Assembly (NCBI GenBank): GCA_965262665.1
Contig: CBDHFR010000004.1
Coordinates: 3,348,001-3,412,000, forward strand
Source: CBDBND01 sp965262665
Lineage (GTDB): Bacteria; Pseudomonadota; Alphaproteobacteria; Rhodospirillales; Rhodospirillaceae
Reading direction: 5' to 3'
DNA length: 64,000 nt
The notes under the pieces were generated by a model. The model saw only the letters and a program-made list of their open reading frames with translations. It was not told where the DNA came from and made no database searches. Positions 8,092 through 17,414 of the stretch are shown piece after piece; the stretch's first letter is position 1; every line of letters starts with the position of its first letter. Position numbers and translations under genes: made by a program.

Positions 8092-9090
8092 CTAGCTGTT
8101 GGGCAACAGGATGACCTTGCCGTTGCGATCGTCTCCAGTTCTTAGCGCGTGTGCAAAGGCTTCCGCATATTGATCGAGGGGATAGGCGCCGGCGATGGCC
8201 GCTTTCAAGTCTCCGCTTGCGATTTTTTGCGCCAGCATGTCGTAGGCTGCTCTGATTTCGTCCTGACTGCGCCGCGCCATGCCCCGTCCCGTACTCATGC
8301 CGGTCAAGGTGATGTTGTTGGAAAACAAATCATGAAATGGGATCAAACAAGGGTCTCCCGAGATGAAGCCGTAATTGACCACTTTGCCGCCATAAGTAAG
8401 GCAGTGCGCAATACGGCCCGTGGCGTCGCCGGCGACCAAATCAAACCCTAGCTGGATGTCGGCACCGCCGGTCGCGTTCTTCACCGCTGCTGCTAATTCG
8501 TCGGCATCACCGGGATCGGTAAGACATTGATCAGCACCGAGAGCGTACAATTCGTCGAACAGGCTTTCTCGCCGCACCACATTGCAGGTTCTAATGCCGC
8601 GTTCCTTGGCCAGGACGATGAGATAGCGCCCGCAACTGGAGTTAGCGCCGTTCTGTAGTATCCAGTCGCTTTCCTTAAGGTCAGCGAAGTCTTCCAGCAG
8701 ACACACCGACGTCATGCCGTTGACCATCATCAGGGCCAGCTGCTCGGGGTCACCGTCCGGGGCGGGCAAAGTGGTTTCAGCCTTGACGCAAACCTTTTCG
8801 GCAAATGTTCCCGAGCCCCACCACGGGAAAGCCCGGTCACCGACCTTGAAAGTGGTGACGGCAGCGCCGACAGCCGTCACACGGCCAACACCTTCGTACC
8901 CAGGTTGGCTTGGCAAGTTGTATTGGGTGAAGCCGCTTTCGCCGGTGAAGCGTTTGATGTCGGCCAAATGCACACCCGAAGCTTCCATAGCGATGACGAT
9001 TTCATCGGCCCCCGGCTCGGGATCGGGCAGGTCGATCAATTTCACCACCTCAGCCGGATCGCCGTGATCTATTTGCTGTAACGCGTGCAC
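8092..9090 (-). CDS. MDR-family zinc-free NAD(P)H-dependent oxidoreductase
   Basis: This 332-residue protein belongs to the quinone-oxidoreductase/enoyl-thioester-reductase branch of the medium-chain dehydrogenases. It shows the GroES-like fold (GVHLADIKRFTGE, PGYEGVGRVTAVG) and a Rossmann domain with NGANSSCGRYLIVLA. The NSSCGR motif resembles the MECR/ETR1 group, where the equivalent loop is NxxxSxVG. No zinc-binding cysteine cluster is visible. It is the intact member of a tandem pair and lies 15 bases upstream of the truncated copy on the same strand. Substrate is not known. Confidence 0.88.
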   Translation of the reverse strand: MHALQQIDHGDPAEVVKLIDLPDPEPGADEIVIAMEASGVHLADIKRFTGESGFTQYNLPSQPGYEGVGRVTAVGAAVTTFKVGDRAFPWWGSGTFAEKVCVKAETTLPAPDGDPEQLALMMVNGMTSVCLLEDFADLKESDWILQNGANSSCGRYLIVLAKERGIRTCNVVRRESLFDELYALGADQCLTDPGDADELAAAVKNATGGADIQLGFDLVAGDATGRIAHCLTYGGKVVNYGFISGDPCLIPFHDLFSNNITLTGMSTGRGMARRSQDEIRAAYDMLAQKIASGDLKAAIAGAYPLDQYAEAFAHALRTGDDRNGKVILLPNS

Positions 9091-9179
9091 TGATTGCCCC
9101 GTTGTGGCTCTACGTATTTTTGTCTGGACAATTAACTAAAGGCCCTAAAGGTGTCTGTCACCACGATTATCGGTTGGCG

Positions 9180-10160
9180 TCAGTCCATGGACAATGCGCG
9201 GTTGAAGACTTGGTCGTCCACATTGCCGCCGGAGAGCACGAGGGCGACACATCGGCCTTTTGTCCGGTGCGTTCCAGTCAAGACAGCGGCCAAAGCGACG
9301 GCACCGCCCGGCTCCAGTCGCAGGTCCAGATGTTTGTGGGCAACGGCCATGGCCGCCAAAGCGTCGTTTTCGCTGACTGTATAACCACCAGAGAGCAGGT
9401 CCTTGTTGATGGCCCAAGTCAACTTACCGGGGGTTGGCGCCAGCAAAGCATCACACAACGAACCGGCTTGGGACTCATTGGCATGGCGTCGACCAGTTTC
9501 GAATGAGCGGCGGTGATCATCGAATCCGTCCGGCTCGACGGAATAGATGCGGACCGAAGGTACCGCTTCTTTCACTGCCAGACCGACACCGGCGATCAGT
9601 CCGCCGCCGGAGACCGGAACAAGAACGTCGTCGAGGACAAGACCAAGTTCACGTGCTTGCTCAATCATTTCCACGCCGACGGTGCCCTGACCGCAAATGA
9701 TATGCGGGTCATCATAAGACGGTACCAGCACGCGACTTTCTTCCTGAGCGATGCGCCGGCCAATGGCCTCCCGGTCTTCACGCGCACGGTCATAGAAAAC
9801 GATCTCCGCGCCGAGGGCTTTTGTTCCATCAATTTTTATTGAGGGCGCGTCGGAGGGCATGACGATCTTGGCGGATATGTCTAATCGCTGCGTCGCCGCA
9901 GCTACCCCCTGCGCATGATTGCCCGATGACCAGGCAACCACACCTTTGCTCTTTTCGTCGTCCGACAATTGCATAAGTCGATTGGTCGCACCGCGGATTT
10001 TAAATGAACCGGTGTGCTGCAAACATTCCGCTTTTAAGAAAACCGTCCCACCGGTAATCCGGTCCAGTTCTTCACAGTGAAGGAGGGGAGTCCGTCTCAC
10101 GTGATCGGCAATGCGATCGGCAGCGGCAAAAACATCGTCAGCGGTCGGTATCAGTTTCAT
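9180..10160 (-). CDS. Threonine/serine dehydratase (threonine ammonia-lyase), PLP-dependent
   Basis: The 326-residue enzyme should deaminate L-threonine to 2-oxobutanoate, and perhaps L-serine to pyruvate. The PLP lysine is Lys54 in TGSFKIRGA. The asparagine loop SSGNHAQG and the phosphate-binding glycine loop VSGGGLIAG are present, and the C terminus has LSGGNVDD. There is no ACT regulatory domain, so it is the short catabolic type, not the isoleucine-feedback IlvA. The family also includes serine racemases and hydroxyaspartate dehydratases. It is divergent from the B12 operon with about 75 bases between its start and the riboswitch. Confidence 0.88.
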   Translation of the reverse strand: MKLIPTADDVFAAADRIADHVRRTPLLHCEELDRITGGTVFLKAECLQHTGSFKIRGATNRLMQLSDDEKSKGVVAWSSGNHAQGVAAATQRLDISAKIVMPSDAPSIKIDGTKALGAEIVFYDRAREDREAIGRRIAQEESRVLVPSYDDPHIICGQGTVGVEMIEQARELGLVLDDVLVPVSGGGLIAGVGLAVKEAVPSVRIYSVEPDGFDDHRRSFETGRRHANESQAGSLCDALLAPTPGKLTWAINKDLLSGGYTVSENDALAAMAVAHKHLDLRLEPGGAVALAAVLTGTHRTKGRCVALVLSGGNVDDQVFNRALSMD

Positions 10161-10235
10161 ATAAGCAGCTTAGCTTTGCTCAGGTGTTTGCGGCCAGCTT
10201 GACGTGCCACAGCCCCGGCAGTACCAATAGACCCA

Positions 10236-10415
10236 GTGATGGTGTGTTCGTTTTGTTGACGCAAGACGAGCCAAGAGGGAATCCGGTGCAACACCGGAAC
10301 TGCCCCCGCAACTGTAAGCGGCGAGCCCTTCACCAATAGCGCCACTGGGACATATGTCCTGGGAAGGCCGGTGGAGTGGTTGCGACCCGCAAGTCAGGAG
10401 ACCTGCCGTCACAGC
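10236..10415 (+). promoter_or_regulatory. Cobalamin (B12) riboswitch
   Basis: The leader contains the conserved pieces of the cobalamin aptamer in order: a 5' arm near 10236, AGGGAATCCGGTGCAACACC near 10276-10295, the B12-box-like GCAACTGTAAGCGGCGAG near 10308-10325, GCCACTGGG near 10341, GGGAAGGCCGGTGG, and the closing GCAAGTCAGGAGACCTGCC near 10389-10407. It lies 163 bases upstream of a btuB-like receptor gene followed by btuFCD. Binding of adenosylcobalamin would be expected to shut the operon down. Confidence 0.95.
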
Positions 10416-10577
10416 GTCACCTTTCCATGGGGCGGGGTGTTCCTGTGGAGCGGCTATCCGTAGCGGTGACGCGCACATGATGGTGCGGTCGTTACGGATA
10501 CAGAGACGGACTTTCTTTCCCGTTTTGTCTTCGGATTTCGGCAGCGCCCATGGTGTTCAACCGAAACGGAGACAAAC

Positions 10578-12512
10578 ATGACCTGGAAATTTTTACTCAC
10601 ACTGTCGGCGGTCATTACACCTGCCGCAGCGCAGCCAACTGATGCCCCTATTGACCTTCAAGACGAAATCATCGTCACAGCCAGCCGATCAGCCCAACCT
10701 CGTCTTGAGGTCGGTAGTGCTGTTGATATCCTAACTGAAGAGGACATTGCTGCACGCCAACAACCGTTCATCAGTGATCTGTTGCGGGATGTGCCCGGGC
10801 TGGCCGTCAACCGGTCCGGTCCGGCGGGTGCGTTTACCCAAGTGCGCTTGCGCGGCGCCGAGGCCAATCACACATTGGTCGTGATTGATGGCATTGAGGT
10901 GGGTGATCCGTTCAATGCCGGTGAGTTTGAGTTCGCCCACTTGCTGTCCAGCGATGTGTCACGGGTGGAAGTGTTGCGCGGACCGCAAAGCGCCCTGTGG
11001 GGCTCTGATGCAATAGGTGGGGTAATCAATGTCAACACGGGTCCAGCCGAAGTGAGCAACCGGCCGTGGATCAACGGAATAGCCGAAGGGGGTTCTTTTG
11101 GCACCCTGCTCGCTGGCGTTCGTACGGGAAATGGAGGTGCTTGGGGCCGCGTACGCGGCGGCCTTGCCTATGCGGACGTGCGCGGGATCTCGGCCTCGCC
11201 CACCGGCTCAGAACGGGACAGCTACGATAATCTCACCGCAACCTTTCACGCAGACCTTGAAGTTACCGATATCTTCCGTGTGACGGTGGCTGCCCGACAT
11301 GTAAACGCAACAACACAAGAAGATGAGCAGGATTTTAATTTTCTCTCACCTACTCAGGGACTGGTCATCGATTCAGATGGGGAAAGGCGATCGAAACGCT
11401 GGTACGGCCGGGCGGTTGGCGAACTGGCGTTGTTGAACGGAAACTGGACCCATCAGCTTAATGCCGGCCTTACGGACAGCGACAACAAATCATTCGCCGG
11501 TGGTGTGTTCGATTTTGGTTCACAGGGCCGCAAATGGGACATCGAATATCAGAGTGATTTCACATTTACTTCACGCGACTCAATAACGCACGACGTCAAC
11601 ACGCTGATTGAATACGAAGACCTGACTTACGAAAATTTTAACACCGGCGGCGGGCCCGAAAACCAGCGGCAGACCGGACACCAATGGTCTGGAGCGCTGC
11701 AACACCACATCGGTATTGCGGAGCAATTGTTCCTCAGTGCGGCAGTGCGTTTCGATGATCATCAGCGCTTTGATAACGAGACCACCTACCGTTTGACAGC
11801 GGTGTGGGCTATTCCCGAAACAGGATTTAAGGTGCGCAGCACATTCGGAACCGGGGTTGCGCAACCGAGCTTTTTTGAGCTGTTCGGTTTTAATACCAAT
11901 TTTTTTGTCGGCAATCCCGACCTCAAGCCGGAAACGTCAACCGGTTGGGATGGGGGTGTTGACTATGCCTTTGCCAACGGATTGGGTTTGGTTTCGCTGA
12001 CTTACTTTAACTCCGATTTGAAGAATGAGATTTCCAGTGACTTCACCGTGTTTCCTTTCACCGTCTCCAATCGCGACGGCCAAAGCACCCGCGATGGCCT
12101 GGAGGTTTCTCTCAGGTATGCACCAGCCGACAATGTGAACGTAACCGCTGCTTATACCTATATTGATGCCAAAGACGATGGTGGTTTACGTGAACTGCGT
12201 CGCCCTAAACTTCTTGCCAGCGTCAACGCCACTTACCGATTCCTGGGTGAGCGCGCGGTCTTGGACTTTGGCCTCAATTACAACGGTGCTATGCGCGACA
12301 GCGAATTCATTTTCGCCACACCCGAAACCGTCGTCACTCTTGACGACTACGTTTTGGCAAATGTCGCCGCTTCGTTTGATATTTCCGATCGCGTTCAAAT
12401 GATTGGCCGGGTAGAGAATCTGTTCGATGAAACCTACCAAGAAGTGTTTGGCTTCACGTCGCCCGGTATCGGTATGTATGCGGGTGTTCGAATCGGCTTT
12501 GGTGGAGGATAG
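10578..12512 (+). CDS. btuB: TonB-dependent vitamin B12 receptor BtuB
   Basis: The 644-residue outer-membrane receptor imports cobalamin with energy from TonB. It has a short signal peptide (TLSAVITPAAAQP), a TonB box in DEIIVTASRSAQ, a plug with VEVLRGPQSALWGSDAIGGV, and a barrel ending in GVRIGFGGG, where the usual terminal aromatic is displaced by glycines. The length matches BtuB, and the cobalamin riboswitch upstream together with btuFCD downstream makes the assignment firm. The stop at 12512 is 7 bases before the btuF start. Confidence 0.94.
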   Translation: MTWKFLLTLSAVITPAAAQPTDAPIDLQDEIIVTASRSAQPRLEVGSAVDILTEEDIAARQQPFISDLLRDVPGLAVNRSGPAGAFTQVRLRGAEANHTLVVIDGIEVGDPFNAGEFEFAHLLSSDVSRVEVLRGPQSALWGSDAIGGVINVNTGPAEVSNRPWINGIAEGGSFGTLLAGVRTGNGGAWGRVRGGLAYADVRGISASPTGSERDSYDNLTATFHADLEVTDIFRVTVAARHVNATTQEDEQDFNFLSPTQGLVIDSDGERRSKRWYGRAVGELALLNGNWTHQLNAGLTDSDNKSFAGGVFDFGSQGRKWDIEYQSDFTFTSRDSITHDVNTLIEYEDLTYENFNTGGGPENQRQTGHQWSGALQHHIGIAEQLFLSAAVRFDDHQRFDNETTYRLTAVWAIPETGFKVRSTFGTGVAQPSFFELFGFNTNFFVGNPDLKPETSTGWDGGVDYAFANGLGLVSLTYFNSDLKNEISSDFTVFPFTVSNRDGQSTRDGLEVSLRYAPADNVNVTAAYTYIDAKDDGGLRELRRPKLLASVNATYRFLGERAVLDFGLNYNGAMRDSEFIFATPETVVTLDDYVLANVAASFDISDRVQMIGRVENLFDETYQEVFGFTSPGIGMYAGVRIGFGGG

Positions 12513-12519
12513 TGCAAGG

Positions 12520-13371
12520 ATGATACTCCTGCGGTTCATGATTGTGTTTAGTGTGCTGACCAGCAGTATTGCGCTGGCCGATGTGCCCCGTCGTATCGTT
12601 TCGATGAACCTCTGTACGGATCAAATGGTCTTGCAATTAGCGGGACCGGGAACTGTTGTTTCCGTGAGTTTTCTAACCGCTGACCCGGCTGAGTCGCCAA
12701 TGGCTGATCAAACCAGCGGCCTGGTGTTGAATCACGGTCAAGCGGAAGAGGTCATCGCACTCAATCCCGATCTCGTGGTGACGGGACGGTTTACCACCAG
12801 TGCGGCGAAGCTGCTCCTCAAGCGATTGGGCTACACTGTTGCGGAAGTGGAAATACCGCTGACTTTTGATACCGTCCGGATAACCTATCTGGCGCTCGGT
12901 AAAACCATGGGCCGCTCGGAAACCGCCCGCCGCTTGGTCGATAACGTGGATGGCCGTTATGCAGACATTCGATCGCGTGTCGGCAATCGCACCTTCGGAA
13001 CTGTTCTTATTCTCGATGCCAACGGATTCACGGTCGGTCGGCCAAGTTTGGTCGATGCAGTGTTGAGCCGAATCGGCCTGACCAATGTGGCGGCACAACT
13101 GAACATCGGCGATTTCGGGCAAATCACCATGGAAGCCATTCTTCTGGCCAAACCGGATCAGGTGGTGCGCATGGATTACAGGTCCGACGCGCCGTCTCTG
13201 GCCAATCAAACTTTGAGTCACCCGGCTCTAAGGCAATATTTGGGTTCCCGCGCGATGATTGCAGTACCGCAGTCGTGGTTGAATTGCGGTGGCCCGTACT
13301 TGGCGGACGCTGCAGAGCTGGTACTGGCCGCAATCACTGCCGATCCTGATCAGAAAGGTGGCGCGTTTTGA
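12520..13371 (+). CDS. btuF: Periplasmic cobalamin-binding protein BtuF
   Basis: The 283-residue product is a class III periplasmic binding protein that hands cobalamin to BtuCD. A start at 12520 is chosen because it gives a clean signal peptide (FMIVFSVLTSSIALA) and follows GGAGG at 12504-12508; the frame is open further back to 12427, but that part lies inside btuB. The mature protein begins PRRIVSMNLCTDQMVLQLA, a usual start for this family, and later has LNPDLVVTGRF. It overlaps btuC by four bases, which implies translational coupling. Confidence 0.92.
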   Translation: MILLRFMIVFSVLTSSIALADVPRRIVSMNLCTDQMVLQLAGPGTVVSVSFLTADPAESPMADQTSGLVLNHGQAEEVIALNPDLVVTGRFTTSAAKLLLKRLGYTVAEVEIPLTFDTVRITYLALGKTMGRSETARRLVDNVDGRYADIRSRVGNRTFGTVLILDANGFTVGRPSLVDAVLSRIGLTNVAAQLNIGDFGQITMEAILLAKPDQVVRMDYRSDAPSLANQTLSHPALRQYLGSRAMIAVPQSWLNCGGPYLADAAELVLAAITADPDQKGGAF

Positions 13372-14399
13372 CGGGCGCGATCCTAACCGCGGGGCCTAAA
13401 ACGCGCGAGCGGCATTACGGGTTGTTGCTGGCAGGATTAACCCTCTTAGTGGTGGGTTTGACGGCTGCTTCTCTTTTTACCGGGCGTTTCGGAATCGGCG
13501 GCACGGCTGATCTTTTTGCCCTGCGGACAACGGATCCCGAAACGTTCCGTCTGCTCCTGATTGAAGTCCGTCTGCCCCGCACGCTGCTGGCTCTGACCGT
13601 CGGTGCGACGTTGGGTCTGTCGGGCGCCGTGTTGCAAGGACTGCTGCGCAATCCATTGGCCGAACCGTTCATTCTCGGCGCGTCCAGTTCGGCGGCCCTT
13701 GGTGCCGTAGTTGTCTTCTATTTCGGGGTGGCCGGAGGGGCAGCGTTGGCCACGCCATTGGGGGGCGTCGCTGGGACGATGATCGCCACGGCCACCCTGC
13801 TGTTTCTCGGGGGCCGTACCCAAGAACCTCTCACTCTAATTCTCGCCGGTGTGGCATTAAACGCGTTGGCAGCGGCGCTCACATCTCTTGCTCTTAATTT
13901 GGCGCCGAGCCCCTATGCCGCGCTCGAAATCGTGTTTTGGATTCTGGGCTCCTTTGCCGATCGCAGTCTTGAGCATGTCACCTTTGCTGTGCCGCTGATG
14001 CTGATCGGGTGGATGCTGTTGTTCTCAACTTGGCGATGTCTTGATGCATTGACCTTGGGTGAAGACGCGGCGGCCTCGCTTGGATTCAATTTGACAGCCA
14101 TCAAAGTGCGCGCCATTCTCGGCTGTGCCTTTGCTGTGGGGGCCGCGGTTGCCACCACGGGTGTCATCAGTTTTGTCGGCTTGGTGGTGCCACATATTCT
14201 TAGACCGTTGGTCGGTTACCGCCCCAGTCGGTTGTTGCCGGCCAGTCTTTTGGGCGGTGCCGCGTTGATGCTGGCAGCGGATATTGGCGTGCGTTTAATC
14301 GACACCCAATTGGAACTCAAAATCGGAGTTTTAACAGCGCTGATCGGTACGCCGTTCTTCTTCCATCTGTTGTTCGTGCTGCGCCGGAGCGGCTCATGA
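13368..14399 (+). CDS. btuC: Cobalamin ABC transporter permease BtuC
   Basis: The 343-residue integral membrane protein belongs to the FecCD/BtuC family with about ten transmembrane helices. Landmarks are the first helix (LLLAGLTLLVVGLTAASLF), RLPRTLLALTVGATLGLSGA, LLRNPLAEPFILG and the coupling region GVISFVGLVVPHILRPLVG. It starts with TTG at 13368 inside the btuF stop and overlaps btuD by four bases. Confidence 0.94.
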   Translation: MTGAILTAGPKTRERHYGLLLAGLTLLVVGLTAASLFTGRFGIGGTADLFALRTTDPETFRLLLIEVRLPRTLLALTVGATLGLSGAVLQGLLRNPLAEPFILGASSSAALGAVVVFYFGVAGGAALATPLGGVAGTMIATATLLFLGGRTQEPLTLILAGVALNALAAALTSLALNLAPSPYAALEIVFWILGSFADRSLEHVTFAVPLMLIGWMLLFSTWRCLDALTLGEDAAASLGFNLTAIKVRAILGCAFAVGAAVATTGVISFVGLVVPHILRPLVGYRPSRLLPASLLGGAALMLAADIGVRLIDTQLELKIGVLTALIGTPFFFHLLFVLRRSGS

Positions 14400-15187
14400 C
14401 TGCACCTGGCATCCTTAGGGTCGAAAACGTAACTGTGCGATACAACGGCGAGCACGTAATAGACCGGGTGTCACTATCCACAGTACCCGGAGAGGTCATC
14501 GGCCTGATCGGACCGAACGGCGCGGGCAAAACCACGCTCATCAAGGCGATGACGGGATTGCTTATTCCTTTGTCTGGTGAAATCTCGGTGAACGGACAGT
14601 CCTTATCGCATTGGAACCGGGAAGCGCTGGCTCGTACGATCGGATATCTCTCCCAAAGCCGGCTGGTTCATTGGCCGGTAACGGTTGAACGCCTTGTCTC
14701 TCTGGGCCGGCTGCCCCATCGCGGACCATGGCAAGACCTTTCCGCTGACGACCGTGATGCCATCGACTCGGCACTAGAGTCCGCCGACGTTGCGTCCATT
14801 CGCGAACGGACGGTGACAACTTTATCTGGTGGAGAGTTGGCCCGCGTCCTGTTGGCCCGGGTTCTGGCCGGCCGGCCGCAGGTGTTGCTGGCTGATGAAC
14901 CTGTTTCCGGTTTGGACCCAGGGCACCGCCTTCAGGTCCTGGAACGATTGCGCACTTTCGCTCAACTGGGGGGTCGTTCAGTTGTTATCGTGTTGCACGA
15001 TCTCACCTTGGCGTCCCGTTTTTGTGATCACCTTATCCTACTCGATCAAGGCCGCGTGATCGCCGATGACACGCCCGCGGCTGTGCTGCAACCTGAACGT
15101 CTTTCTTCTGTTTATGGTGTTGATGCGGTGACGGTGACCCACAACGGCCAACAGGCCGTACTGCCCTGGGCCAATAGGGAGGCCTAA
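14396..15187 (+). CDS. btuD: Cobalamin ABC transporter ATPase BtuD
   Basis: This 263-residue ATP-binding subunit powers B12 import through BtuC. It has Walker A GPNGAGKTT, the signature LSGGELARVLLARVLAG, Walker B VLLADEPVSGLD and the switch histidine in VLHDLTLASRF. The last gene of the riboswitch operon, it ends in a stop codon that overlaps the stop of a small gene on the other strand. Confidence 0.94.
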   Translation: MTAPGILRVENVTVRYNGEHVIDRVSLSTVPGEVIGLIGPNGAGKTTLIKAMTGLLIPLSGEISVNGQSLSHWNREALARTIGYLSQSRLVHWPVTVERLVSLGRLPHRGPWQDLSADDRDAIDSALESADVASIRERTVTTLSGGELARVLLARVLAGRPQVLLADEPVSGLDPGHRLQVLERLRTFAQLGGRSVVIVLHDLTLASRFCDHLILLDQGRVIADDTPAAVLQPERLSSVYGVDAVTVTHNGQQAVLPWANREA

Positions 15188-15375
15188 GCGCCTTTCTTTT
15201 CAATCTTGGTGATGGCCATTTTGAGTGACTTGAACAACTGCTGGCCGATCTCGCCACCGTCGCCTTCGATCTCTTCGCGGATCACCGCCCGCATGGTGTC
15301 TATATGCGCTTTGGCGATTTCCAAAGCCGTGTCATCGGTTTTACAGGGCGCTTTAGTGGATTCGTATAATACCAA
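15184..15375 (-). pseudogene. Small helical C-terminal fragment, possibly the end of a broken response regulator
   Basis: The 63-residue frame encodes a charged helical protein (ALEIAKAHIDTMRAVIREEI, then GGEIGQQLFKSLKMAI). It opens directly at the edge of an IS630 remnant, so its true start is probably lost. It lies on the same strand as, and in the right order behind, the N-terminal receiver fragment at 17140-17333, and the IS nest between them would explain the split. That reunion is inference; the frame could also be a small gene of its own. No family is recognised. Confidence 0.4.
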
Positions 15376-15378
15376 CGG

Positions 15379-15690
15379 TCATTGAATTTGACCTTCGTGT
15401 GCCCATTTGCGCATACCAATCGACATGATTTTCGAGGGCTTGTCGATGAGCTTGTTCCAGGCGTGGCATGCCGCATCGACGATGTCTTCGTAACTGTCGA
15501 AGACGCGGTTCGACAGGTAGGTCTGGCGCAGGTACTGCCAGATGTTTTCGGCCGGGTTCAGCTCCGGCGATCTGGGCGGCAGGAACAGCGGCGTGATGTT
15601 GTCGGGGAACTCCAATTCGGTGGTGGTGTGCCAGCCGGCGCGGTCCATGAGGAGGACGGCGTGTGAGCCGTCGGCGACCCTGGATCTCGC
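15379..15690 (-). pseudogene. IS630-family transposase, C-terminal fragment
   Basis: About 100 residues of an IS630 transposase remain: the second catalytic aspartate in VLLMDRAGWHT, the PPRSPELNPAENIWQYLRQ motif with the third acidic residue, and the tail MSIGMRKWAHEG. The front of the gene is missing. At about 15690 the sequence joins an IS256 transposase fragment, giving a chimera that no single element could produce. Confidence 0.8.
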
Positions 15691-16055
15691 GGGCCGATAT
15701 GCCGCGGGCATACATTAGAGATCACCTTGTCGTCGAACCCCGGCAAGCGCCGGCAGTGCTTCTCGACAAGCTTTGGATCGAATCGACCTTGCCGATCCCG
15801 GGGAATCGACAACTCCATCCGGCCATCGTCGGTGAGCACCCTCTTACGACTATGGCCGTTGCGGTGGTTGCCGCTGAACTGCTCGTCTTCGTCGTCGAGA
15901 TGCTGATCCAGCTCGGCATTGAGGATGCGTTCCGCCAGTGCCTTCTTCAGATCCTGGACCAGATCGCCGCTTTGAAATGCCTCAAGCGCGTCCGATCCGC
16001 CCAATAGCCGATCCAGTAGCTCGTCTGGAACCACCGGTTTGTGCCTGCTCGCCAT
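15690..16055 (-). pseudogene. IS256-family (mutator) transposase, N-terminal fragment
   Basis: The start at 16055 has a strong ribosome site (AAGGAGG). The product begins MASRHKPVVPDELLDRLLGG and continues through LKKALAERILNAELDQHL to GFDDKVIS, the normal N-terminal third of IS256 transposases. One extra base near 15716 shifts the frame; the next motif, MYARGISAREIQG, is in the other frame. About 20 bases later the sequence switches to an IS630 fragment, so the element is truncated and dead. Confidence 0.85.
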
Positions 16056-16076
16056 ATTGTCCTCCTTTGGACATCC

Positions 16077-17139
16077 TAGAGCGTTTCCGCGGTTGAATGA
16101 ATCAAAATTTTGTTGTCGTGGTCTTGGCGGACTGATTCGATAGCCGCTTTGGCGGGGGCATCGTGGCTGTATCGGAAGACCTGCGTATTCGTTTGGCGAG
16201 GAAAGTGGCGTCGGGCATGTCGCGCCGTCAGGCGGCGGCCCTTTTTGAGGTGAGCGCAAGCTCGGCGGTGCGGTATGGCGGGCGATATGAAGACGAGGGG
16301 ACTGTCGCGGTCAAGCCACGGCCGTCGCGCCAGCGCCGTCTTGATCCTTGACGGCGAGGATATCCTGCGCTGGATTAAGGAGACGCCAGACCCGACACTG
16401 CAAGAGCTGTCTGAGCGTCTGGACGAAGTTCACCAAGTGATTGCGCCGACTTCGACGATTAATGACTGGTTCCGCGCGCGCAAGATCAGCTTTAAAAAAA
16501 CCGCCCACGCCAGTGAACAGGAACGCGCGGATGGGCAGGCAGCACGCGTGGTTTGGCGCCAACGTCAGGCCCGGCTCCCGGCCCATCCCGAGCGGGTCGG
16601 CAGGATCGTGTTCCTTGACGAAACAAGTATCAATACCAAAATGGCGCGCCTGCGGGGGCGCTGTCCCAGCGGCCAGCGGATGGTTGCCGCCATTCCCCAT
16701 GGTCATTGGAAAACCATGACCTTCATTGCCGGATTGCGCGGTGACGGCCTGACCGCGCCCTGGGTGCCCTGATTTGATCGAGGGCGCCATGGACGGTGAT
16801 GCATTCGAGCAGTACATCAAAACGCAACGCGCCCCGACCCTTCAAAAAGGCGCTGTTGTTGTCCCCGGCAATCTGCCGGCCGACAAACGCGACGGTGCCA
16901 GGCGGGCGGTTGAAAAGCGGGGCGCATGGCTTTTGTTCCTGCCGCCCTATGCGCCGGACTTCAACCCGATCGAGCTCGCATTTTCAAAGTTCAAAGCTCA
17001 CATGAAGCGCTTAAAACCCCGCACCATCGATGATCTGTGGAAAGCCGCCGGTAACGTCTGCGGCCTCTTCAATCACGAGCACTGCAGGAACTTCTTGGTT
17101 GCTGACGGCTATGCGTCAGAATAAATCGGAAATGCTCTA
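16077..17139 (+). mobile_element. IS630-family element with decayed transposase
   Basis: The ends carry short inverted repeats (TAGAGCGTTTCCG at 16077 and TAGAGCATTTCCG, complement, at 17127-17139), both including the TA target dinucleotide expected for IS630. It interrupts the receiver-domain gene fragment that begins at 17140. The first 75 bases of this element are repeated almost exactly in the opposite direction at 26725-26799. Confidence 0.85.
16163..17124 (+). pseudogene. IS630-family transposase, two frameshifts and lost catalytic Asp
   Basis: The reading frame is broken into three. The first piece has the HTH domain (MAVSEDLRIRLARKVASGMS, then RRQAAALFEVSASSAV). The second has the middle with the first catalytic aspartate, IVFLDETSINTKMARLRG. 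The third has the end, LPPYAPDFNPIELAFSKFK. Shifts lie near 16300 and 16771. The second catalytic aspartate, usually in a VxxDNLxxHK motif, is replaced: the sequence reads VVVPGNLPADK. The protein cannot be active. Confidence 0.85.
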
Positions 17140-17333
17140 GCGCTCATAAACACAAAATTCCTGACAGGTTCCATTTTAAGGTGTTCGATGGCTTCCTTAC
17201 CGTTCTTCGCCCGAATCAAACGCTCGAACCCGATCCGCCGCAGAGCTTTCATCATAATGTCCAGCATGTGCTCGTTGTCTTCAATCACGAGTACATTGAG
17301 ACGCTCATGGCCAAGCTTTTCCTTCTTTTGCAA
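17140..17333 (-). pseudogene. Response regulator receiver domain, N-terminal fragment cut by IS630
   Basis: The first 55 or so residues are a clear CheY-like receiver start: NVLVIEDNEHMLDIMMKALR with the acidic pair, then GFERLIRAKNGKEAIEHLK. The fragment stops at the IS630 end before the phospho-accepting aspartate. The wild-type gene probably continued to the fragment at 15184-15375. The next gene upstream on the same strand encodes a receiver plus cNMP-binding protein, so the two were probably one signalling unit. Confidence 0.75.
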
Positions 17334-17414
17334 CTAATAATCCTTCGCGTGTGATTTTGATTATTCAATTTCGACTCACTATAGCCCTACAACAAAGCGT
17401 GCCCTCAGTCCAAG

